Part shown: piece after piece, positions 59,301-64,000 of the stretch | Layout: every line of letters begins with the position of its first letter | Numbering within the stretch: position 1 is the first letter of the stretch | From: Symbiodinium microadriaticum | Lineage: Eukaryota > Sar > Dinophyceae > Suessiales > Symbiodiniaceae | DNA length: 64,000 nucleotides | Direction: 5' to 3' | NCBI GenBank assembly: GCA_001939145.1 | Contig: LSRX01001169.1 | Location: forward strand, 122,368 to 186,367 | Notes under the pieces: model-generated | Seen by the model: only the letters and a program-made list of their open reading frames with translations | Told to the model about the DNA's origin: nothing | The model's database searches: none | Translations under genes and position numbers: made by a program

Positions 59301-59998
59301 ACGGGTGCCTGGGTCTGCGCTGTGGCTGGAGGCGCTTTCTCCAGCATGTTCTGCCGGTCCACCAAATTTCTCATTTGCTCCACCAGCCCGGGCAGCACAC
59401 CTGCTAGGGCCGAGACCTGCTCTGACAGCTGATTCACCGTCACGCGCTTCTTCGGCATCGGCTGCCTTTTGGGGGCCTGGGCCGCGGGCGCGGTGGCCTC
59501 CTCTGGTGGCTCTTCGGCCGCCGTGTAAAAGGCCAACTTCTCGGAGGTCGCACCATCGACCCACTCGCGGGCCGCCCTCTGCAAAGCCTCCGGCTGAGGG
59601 AAAAGCTGGGAGGAGCCCGAGATGAAGGGAACCACATCTATGTCGGTCACCGGGTCGTAGGGCGTCATCCTCTCGGCGAGGCCGTCGTCGGCGTCCAGCA
59701 ACAGCACAGGGCACTCCAGGCCCACAGGCACCTCCTCCCCCTGCTCGTCTTCCTCGACTGCGGGCACCGTCACTAGAAAAGACATACCCAGCATATCTAG
59801 GGGATCCTCCGAGGCGGCATCCTCCGCAAGGGAGTGGCTGAGGTAAGCCGGGAGGGCCAACATGAAACCTCCAAGCCTGCGCTTCAACGGAAGGGCTAAG
59901 ACCCGGGGCTCCTCTGCATCCTGAGTCGGCAAAGGCCAGACGAGGGCACACGGCTGCCCAACCCCCTCGGGATCGAACTTCATGTTGTCCGGGTTCAT
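56279..59998 (-). CDS. Gag-like and reverse transcriptase polyprotein of the retroelement (1239 codons)
   Basis: The start ATG overlaps the ORF1 stop as ATGA. The first 400 or so residues are acidic, then Ala/Gln/Pro-rich, with a predicted coiled segment near residues 178-215 (NQLSEQVSALAGVLPGLVEQ), suggesting a capsid-like role. A basic, Arg/Lys-rich linker follows. Reverse transcriptase motifs run from about residue 800 to 1010: KSSGKLRQIGDRRGPN, ITDRRDFYHQL, VLQGDHLGVEVATASH and the catalytic GLIIDDFFAI near residue 989. The first RNase H motif, LYATDASEAKGA, lies near residue 1169. After that the frame degenerates and stops at 56279, and related coding continues in another frame. This points to a frameshift, not a native C-terminus. 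Confidence 0.85.
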   Translation of the reverse strand: MNPDNMKFDPEGVGQPCALVWPLPTQDAEEPRVLALPLKRRLGGFMLALPAYLSHSLAEDAASEDPLDMLGMSFLVTVPAVEEDEQGEEVPVGLECPVLLLDADDGLAERMTPYDPVTDIDVVPFISGSSQLFPQPEALQRAAREWVDGATSEKLAFYTAAEEPPEEATAPAAQAPKRQPMPKKRVTVNQLSEQVSALAGVLPGLVEQMRNLVDRQNMLEKAPPATAQTQAPVPVHQQPFPQAGLQAPGSLGILAKSLQVPAKVAGATVLQPPPAQAAPKAPLHAAGGASSSGDSSLAKALTQQGEALSLLVSHLVAQGESLDLGSSSTSVSGKGSAKRERMQQELAAGTSTFFLQVCQGAHRRLHPALQVPSSLDDLRTQGRLSMVSYLERQGGYAHTHAAMEHLATEQSCTDNGRWDLGFLLTLLEEPAPSMFAPRGQAANTRLRGFSPLVPPALGSVTLAYVREVDLLSQRRKDAVQPSRATAEAEEPGGDETKPKRQRFPRTPSRNSSSAEPSRPGGRFLRAGGHAPQEVGRPSVPDPRVDAPLSFRSWAFRAHLKFIKARTPFSAFLSRTLHLCRRGVCAPAHVLFPLPLPYPAIFQSRLTLSSRRRAVVAERRLLHILVMALNFLHQDCHFVPLELLQRPPNVPQARCLSYLGALVRTYGSEQEGVIPSTAGRRIHVLQARLGELSNRLADLGPVGDIYSWAPPSDPLVPPDTLPEDQQPYQPAQAERLQISGRGLWDPMPFLPPDLQMAYAEPRSLLFGGLPGPEAFPDCTRESANETLKLALLWSSQGLLHLEPFASDLHPSCYTRIFAARKSSGKLRQIGDRRGPNFAEARLPGPSRWLPSGEVLTALSCRPACEGLCLCITDRRDFYHQLRCTPEKARLNRLQPALPAQAFAGSQALLDLQQRLANSSSPLGPYGLGPDPSQSRVKVQACFSSVLQGDHLGVEVATASHSAYLESKGLLIPRQRLQANQPVLNSHCHQGLIIDDFFAIAKISRSAHAGLTSSTTTPARTCMDKALAAYQTAGLEGSTEKDVVNATIGSVAGAEVDSRSSTLARGLCVIGAPRSKRFVLADLSLETCLLPATTDSLNACLLGSWTSACTFRRPCFCAFSKAFALSPLGEPDPEAPKILKLPRAVAQEFQLAAALAPVACSDVAAPFADRLYATDASEAKGACVSAPLPIGKEPMLVSARLPRPCCDGPTLCSRRAPRLTNQVQRGPLLSSLTSWLWASRG

Positions 59999-60611
59999 CC
60001 TTGGTAGGGGGGAGGGAACTCCACCTCAGCTGCGTAGCAATAGACCCTGGCTTCGGCCAAAGAGCCGAAGGAATGCAGCACCGCGTCGCTTCCTGACACC
60101 TCCCCGATGACGGCACGAAGGGCAGAAAAGGTGGAGAAGCGGGCAGGCGAAGGCAGCTTAGAGCTGAACAGCACAACGTAAACCACAGGGCGCACAGAAG
60201 GCAAAGCCGGGGTAGACAGAGGCGTGGCCCAACGACCAGCAAGGACCTCACGGGCCCAGCAGCCGGCCCTCCAGGCACGGCGCGCACGGCTCTCCGAAGG
60301 AACCCCAGGGCAAGACAGGCGCAGGCAAAGGTCAAAGCAGTGCTGAGGGCAATCAGGGAAGGAGGCCTCAGTGGCAGCACGTGTGGCGGGTGGTTGCTGG
60401 GCAGCGGCCTTAGGGTAACCACTAGGGGAGGTCCTAGAACTAAACCCAGAACCAGCAGGCACAGCCTCGGCAGGAGGCTCAGACACAACCTCCCACTCGG
60501 GGAGAGGATCTGCTGAGGCAGCCCGGTGAGGCGACCGCAAAGTGGCAATCCGAAGGCGTTCGAGGGCCAGCTGGACCTCGGTGATGGCTGAGGAAATTTC
60601 GGCCTCCTCAC
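58449..60611 (-). other. Long overlapping open frame, probably a shadow
   Basis: A 720-codon minus-strand frame lies over ORF1 and the Gag-like region. Its translation is dominated by Leu, Pro, Ser, Arg and Cys from high-GC codons and shows no domain. Such long empty frames are common opposite or alongside GC-rich coding sequence. It is listed only because of its length. Confidence 0.3.
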
Positions 60612-60618
60612 TGGCCAT
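59995..60618 (-). CDS. ORF1 of the retroelement, 207 residues
   Basis: The ATG at 60618-60616 is followed by an acidic N-terminus (MASEEAEISSAITEVQLALE) and a Pro/Ser-rich middle. A C-terminal segment (residues 145-200) reads VVYVVLFSSKLPSPARFSTF, then VIGEVSGSDAVLHSFGSLAE and ARVYCYAAEVEFP. This last part resembles the viroplasmin/RNase H1 N-terminal fold that binds RNA-DNA hybrids; the resemblance is by eye and tentative. The stop overlaps the start of the next frame (ATGA), which would allow termination-reinitiation. Function is unproven, but the position matches ORF1 (Gag or nucleic-acid-binding) of related elements. Confidence 0.6.
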   Translation of the reverse strand: MASEEAEISSAITEVQLALERLRIATLRSPHRAASADPLPEWEVVSEPPAEAVPAGSGFSSRTSPSGYPKAAAQQPPATRAATEASFPDCPQHCFDLCLRLSCPGVPSESRARRAWRAGCWAREVLAGRWATPLSTPALPSVRPVVYVVLFSSKLPSPARFSTFSALRAVIGEVSGSDAVLHSFGSLAEARVYCYAAEVEFPPPYQG

Positions 60619-60940
60619 GCACTAGATAACCTCGAAGACGCAGATGCCGTGGCCTCGAGGGCCCAGGGGAAGAACTAGCAGCAGGCTCGGCTGAGGTATG
60701 CCCGAAAGTCGAAGGCTGAGGAGAGGAAGGACCAGTGAAGGGCCGAAAGAGGGCAGGACAAATCCAGAGGATGAAGGCGAGGGTGGCAAGGGAGCCCAAA
60801 CACAAGCCAGAGAGGAAGATGGATCCCAGAAGGACCCAAGATCCTTGGCAGTGTGCCGGGCAAGCTAAGCCGAACCACCCCGAAGCCCAGCCCCACTGAA
60901 AGAGGCCTATCACCTGTGGCAAGGCCTCCAAAACCCCCAT
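60608..60940 (-). CDS. Small upstream frame of the retroelement with a membrane-like segment
   Basis: An ATG at 60940-60938 lies directly inside the terminal 48-bp repeat and opens 110 codons ending at 60608, overlapping the ORF1 start by 11 bases. The product has one strong hydrophobic stretch (SWVLLGSIFLSGLCLGSLAT, continuing LAFILWICPALF) followed by a Ser/Pro-rich tail. It could be a real accessory protein or the chance translation of a 5' leader. I know of no family for it. Confidence 0.35.
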   Translation of the reverse strand: MGVLEALPQVIGLFQWGWASGWFGLACPAHCQGSWVLLGSIFLSGLCLGSLATLAFILWICPALFRPFTGPSSPQPSTFGHTSAEPAASSSPGPSRPRHLRLRGYLVHGQ

Positions 60941-60988
60941 CAAGCTTGAGCACGGAACAACGATGCATGCTTCGCTCTTAGGCAACAA
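60941..60988. repeat. Split direct repeat A, terminal copy (48 bp)
   Basis: Identical by eye to 53742-53789. It forms the 5' terminus of the element on the minus strand; beyond 60988 the sequence turns into a short TTTAGGG tract at 61003-61053. Confidence 0.93.
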
Positions 60989-61002
60989 CAATTGTGGGCC
61001 CT

Positions 61003-61053
61003 TACTTTAGGGTTTAGGGTATAGGGTTGTGACAAGGGTTTAGGGTTTAGGGT
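61003..61053 (+). repeat. Short TTTAGGG tract beside the retroelement
   Basis: Units TTTAGGG, TATAGGG and GTTGTGACAAGGG end 15-65 bases from the element boundary. Confidence 0.75.
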
Positions 61054-61122
61054 TCAGCTGCTAAAAAGCCTAATCGGCAATTCTAGATCCTCAACCCTCT
61101 ATCCTAAACAAGTCCTGCAAGC

Positions 61123-61304
61123 AGGCTGAGCCCCAAATTGCAAGCTCTCCGGGTCAACAAACGTCAGTTGCAAAAGGGCCTCTGCTTCGTTGTCCACCAC
61201 CTCGTCAGCGTCCCCGAAGAGCTGCTTGGGGCAACTGGGAACCTTCCCAAAGTCCTCTCGGGTGCGAAGGGCATCGAAGGGCTTGGGGATGAAGGCTACG
61301 GCCC
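61123..61304 (-). CDS. Unassigned internal exon
   Basis: The segment is preceded by CTAG and followed by a GC donor-like site. It reads AVAFIPKPFDALRTREDFGK, VPSCPKQLFGDADEVVDNEA and EALLQLTFVDPESLQFGAQP over 60 codons plus two leading bases. Composition and exon edges are like those of the assembled genes. It lies 135 bases from the retroelement on its 5' side. No family recognised. Confidence 0.42.
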
Positions 61305-61347
61305 CTAGATCCGAAAACCTGCAGTGTCCTGGAACCTAAGCCCTGTA

Positions 61348-61455
61348 CTCTATATAATATATAATATATATTATATAATATATAATATATAATATCTAAT
61401 ATCTAATATCTAAACATATAGTATATAATATACTATATATTTTATATTATTAGAC
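61348..61455. repeat. (ATAATAT)n heptanucleotide array
   Basis: AT-only heptamer array, the same unit as at 30360-30431, degrading into ATCTAAT and ATATAGT units. Confidence 0.85.
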
Positions 61456-61690
61456 TCCCCGGACAACACAATGGCTGGGGCAATTGCAGGGAACAGAGGC
61501 TTCTAGCAGTCGGTCCTCTTCTTTCAGGGACATCCCGCTCTTTTCGCTTTTCTGGCTCTTTTGGCTTAGCTGAGGCAAAGGTTCTTGGGGAACCTCTGCA
61601 TCTTCCTTCCTCTCAGTTTCCGCCTCTTCCTCCTTCACGGCCTCCTTGACTTCTGCCTTCGGATCCTGGCGGCATGTACCCAAGCCTTCG
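61450..61690 (-). CDS. Unassigned charged open segment
   Basis: The minus-strand frame is rich in Glu and Lys: DPKAEVKEAVKEEEAETERK, EDAEVPQEPLPQLSQKSQKS and GMSLKEEDRLLEASVPCNCP. It looks like an intrinsically disordered region. It may be an exon of a gene with the neighbours at 61.1 and 61.8 kb. No motif gives a function. Confidence 0.33.
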
Positions 61691-61775
61691 AAGCACCCAT
61701 GAGAAGAGAAGCACCGACTAGAAATAAGTAGAGCGAGATTGCGACCCTTTGATACCACTCTGTGGACATCTTAGG

Positions 61776-61878
61776 CTAAAAATCGTCCTCCGGCACCGGT
61801 TCCAGAGGCTCAGCCAGGGCTTGCGGCTCCTCTGGGCCCTCCTTGCCCTGACACTTTTGGGCTGCCTTCCGCTTCTTC
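61776..61878 (-). CDS. Possible C-terminal exon with basic patch and acidic tail
   Basis: After an acceptor-like CTCAG, the frame reads KKRKAAQKCQGKEGPEEPQA then LAEPLEPVPEDDF and a stop. The KKRK patch could be a nuclear localisation signal. The stop argues that the more downstream segments at 61.1-61.7 kb belong to another gene. Confidence 0.3.
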
Positions 61879-62077
61879 CTGAGTCTTAAGAATCAGGCGG
61901 GGAGGTTTCTTGAAGTTCGGGGTCGCATGTTCTGTGGTCCGGTCTGGTTGAAGGGCCAGGATTATTAAAGTTTCAGATCCGCCAGCATCAAGACCATCAT
62001 CGCTACAACCGTCATGCTCACACTCGTAGCAGAACACCTCCTCGCCGAGGCAAGGGTAGCAATCGTTGCAGTAGTAG

Positions 62078-62108
62078 TTGTGGTGGTGGTGGTGGTGGTG
62101 GTGGTGGT

Positions 62109-62140
<32 letters not shown>

Positions 62141-62160
62141 TGGTGGCGGCGGCGGCGGTG

Positions 62161-62196
<36 letters not shown>

Positions 62197-62362
62197 GCAG
62201 CAGCAGCAGCACTAGCAGCAGCGTTAGCAGCAGCAGCAGTAGCAGTGGCAGAGGCAGTGGCAGTAGCAGTAGCAGTGGGATTGGTAGGAGTAGTAGTGGT
62301 GGTGGTGGTGGTAGTAGTAGTAGCAGCAGCAGCAGCAGCAGTAGTAGCAGCAGTAGTAATAG

Positions 62363-62409
<47 letters not shown>

Positions 62410-62490
62410 ATAGTAGTAGTAGTAGTAGCAGCAGTAGTAGTAGTAGCAGCAGTAGTAGTAGTAGTAGGAGGAGGAGGAGCAGCAGCAGCG
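62078..62490. repeat. Compound GTG, GTA and GCA trinucleotide tract
   Basis: More than 400 bases of GTG, GGC, GTA and GCA triplets. The long open frames on both strands (179 and 167 codons) are poly-Val/Ala or poly-Leu/Pro artefacts. It begins about 70 bases beyond the stop codon of the membrane-protein gene, in its presumed 3' region. Confidence 0.95.
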
Positions 62491-62558
62491 GGAGCAAGAG
62501 CAGGAGCACTGGCAACAGCACTGTTCAGGTTGAAGGCGTGGTTGCATGTTTAGGAAGT

Positions 62559-64000
62559 TTAAGAACGAATGCGGCTTAGAGTCTTGACCTCGGCTGCAGG
62601 GATGCGCTGAATGGTCGACTCCGTGCCGGTGATACTACCATCTGGCAAGACATTCCCGTGACCCTTGAAGGTCAAGATGTCACCGTTGAAATACTTCCAC
62701 GCCAACAGCTGGAAGATATAACTTGCAACAGCCAATGGCATCACCGCCCATGCGGTCGCCTCTCCCAGGGAGCCCTTGCCAGAAATCGGACGATCCAGAG
62801 TTTTTGTGTCTGTCAGCGGCGACGTCCGTGTGGCAGTCTGCGCAATCCAATGCCCGGTCATGGGCGAAAGCGCTGCACATGCCGAGATCAGGGTAAGGCA
62901 GATATAACCTGGGAATTTACACATGGCGGTGCCCAAAAGTGTCTTCTTGTGAGCTACAAGTCTTGTGAACAAAACGCAAAAAGAACTAGTAACTGCTAGA
63001 ACCCAGCAACAGCCTTTCAGGGCATACCATTTGTTGCCAAGGATGGTCATGATGGAGCACCACACCGCTGCCCCGCGGGCCACATCTAGGCCCACGGAGA
63101 CCAAGATTGCCACAACGAAGGTTTCCGACCGGAAGTTCAGGTAGCCTAGGTAACCCAATCGTTTTGGTCAGACCCCTGCTACTCGTCGTCGGCGCCGTCG
63201 CACTAATGGTTGCAGCACTAGGATTCGTAGCAGCACCAGCAGCGGCAACAGCAACAGCAACAACAGCAGCAGCAGCCCGTTGTACCAGCTGCCGTCGCGT
63301 TCGCACATGTCACGGAACTGTAGTCGGCGGACGGTTAGACCTGCACCCTAGGACTCAGCAGCAGAAGCAAGCACAAAGCCAAATGCAGAGACGATGAGCC
63401 GCTGAGTGGATGAAACCAAGGAAAACGCGCTCACGGGTTGACAGGTTGAGGACCCAAGAAAAAAGCAGAGGGCAGACCAACGGAAAGAATCGCACACGCA
63501 AAACTTTACTCCTGACCTGCTGAGCAACCCAGGTCCCATAAGCACAGGGCACGTAGAAGCGATCCCGGCGGCAACAGGCAACTGAAGTCTCGCATGGCCC
63601 AGGGACCCCACTTGTTCCTGGACTGGCTTTCCAGTGGGTTTAAGCTTGAGGATCCAGGCAAAGCATGTAACAAACTTAAGAAGATCACTCTTCCCCGAAG
63701 GCGGCTCGTTTGCAGGCTTTGGAAGCAGTTAGTCATACTGCAATCCAAGCTCATCCGAGTTAGGAAGAAGAAGATCACAGAAAGCGCCACAGGACCAACG
63801 AGACCAACAGTCAGAGCAAAGATTGCAATCTCGGAAGGCTCCCAACCGTTCAGAGTCCACCACTGCGTGAAGCTCTGCGAGGAGTAGGAGGTCAAAGTAT
63901 TCAGGGCCTCTGCCACAACCAACATGATGAAGGACTTGTGGGTCATACCCTCAAGCAGCTCCGTCTTTGGAAGCACGTAGGATGCATAGCAATGCGGCGC
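62559..64000 (-). CDS. Multi-pass membrane protein, transporter-like, two 3' exons; 5' end outside window
   Basis: I read this as complement(join(62559..63145, 63751..>64000)), open to the right edge. Exon 63751-64000 gives [40 protein letters not shown] and [18 protein letters not shown]. The next exon gives [58 protein letters not shown] and further hydrophobic runs to a stop. At least five membrane spans are visible, with short charged loops, as in major-facilitator-type carriers; the family is not established. The 605-base intron (63146-63750) is GC...AG, phase 1, and joins MS to YLNF; it contains GCA-rich simple sequence. The long GTG/GTA tract follows the stop. Confidence 0.6.

Larger units (their letters stand above)
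53636..60988 (-). mobile_element. Tyrosine-recombinase retroelement with split direct repeats (DIRS/Ngaro-type order)
   Basis: About 7.35 kb, transcribed on the minus strand. In the direction of transcription the order is a 48-bp repeat (60988-60941), the coding frames, an 80-bp repeat (53867-53788), the 48-bp repeat again (53789-53742) and the 80-bp repeat again (53715-53636). This is the A1-ORFs-B1-A2-B2 layout of split-direct-repeat tyrosine-recombinase retrotransposons (PAT/Ngaro type), and unlike LTRs. Both repeat pairs are identical by eye, which argues for a fairly recent insertion. The coding content is ORF1, Gag-like plus reverse transcriptase, a methyltransferase-like module, RNase H and a tyrosine recombinase. 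Frame changes between 55.9 and 56.4 kb break the middle, so this copy is probably not autonomous unless frameshifting or sequence error explains them. Confidence 0.88.

Noticed and set aside
58630-59625. A 331-codon plus-strand frame
   Set aside because: Antisense to the Gag-like region, Pro/Ser/Arg/Ala-rich, no motif.
58449-60611. A 720-codon open frame overlapping ORF1 and the Gag-like region
   Set aside because: Composition is Leu/Pro/Ser/Arg/Cys-rich with no motif, and it overlaps two better-supported frames on the same strand. I treat it as a shadow of GC-rich coding sequence.
62014-62553. Frames of 179 and 167 codons on opposite strands
   Set aside because: They translate GTG/GTA/GCA repeat into Val/Ala or Leu/Pro runs.
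1-64000. tRNA, rRNA or spliced-leader RNA genes
   Set aside because: I saw no cloverleaf-like T-loop/anticodon arrangement, no rRNA core motif and no sequence like the dinoflagellate spliced leader on either strand, though a covariance-model scan was not possible.

Overview
The window looks like nuclear DNA of a dinoflagellate, most probably Symbiodiniaceae or a close relative. Four things point there. (1) Every gene I can assemble is split into small exons, and the introns mostly start with GC (some GA or GT) and end in AG followed by G. (2) All convincing coding sequence lies on the minus strand, as in the long one-way gene clusters of dinoflagellates. (3) TTTAGGG/CCCTAAA arrays are scattered through the whole window in both orientations, including inside introns. 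(4) There is a tyrosine-recombinase retroelement of a type I recall from these genomes. The species is an inference.

Layout. 0-3.4 kb: microsatellites, a 14-copy TTTAGGG array, no gene recognised. 3.45-5.5 kb: a two-exon gene for a three-repeat mitochondrial-carrier-type protein with a plastid-type presequence and a KOW-like motif. 5.5-9.2 kb: repeats and degenerate telomere-like arrays. 9.2-11.9 kb: at least eight exons of a cation:proton antiporter, joined here by reading frame and splice sites. 12-32 kb: repeat-rich DNA with scattered unassigned minus-strand exon-like segments. 32.4-33.2 kb: four exons of a nucleotide-diphospho-sugar transferase-like protein. 37.3-37.7 kb: an unassigned open frame. 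39.2-40.0 kb: four short exons of a JmjC/cupin oxygenase with an HxD...H iron site. 40-53 kb: mostly microsatellites (one long compound tract at 43 kb, with a 3-base N run) and unassigned exon-like pieces. 53.6-61.0 kb: a complete-length but frame-broken tyrosine-recombinase retroelement bounded by split direct repeats. 61.1-61.9 kb: unassigned exons. 62.6-64.0 kb: the 3' part of a multi-pass membrane protein gene that runs off the right edge.

The cellular genes look unrelated to each other: a plastid or mitochondrial carrier, an ion antiporter, a glycosyltransferase, an oxygenase and a transporter-like protein. They share orientation and intron type, not a pathway. The retroelement is the one integrated system. 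It has ORF1, a Gag-like/RT frame overlapping ORF1 by ATGA, a methyltransferase-like module sitting between the two halves of RNase H, and a tyrosine recombinase, all framed by A-B-A-B type split direct repeats. Several frame changes in the middle suggest this copy is no longer autonomous.

Limits: exon joins were made by eye from frame continuity and family resemblance, with no alignment run. Family names are from memory. Many further small exons are probably present but unrecognised.
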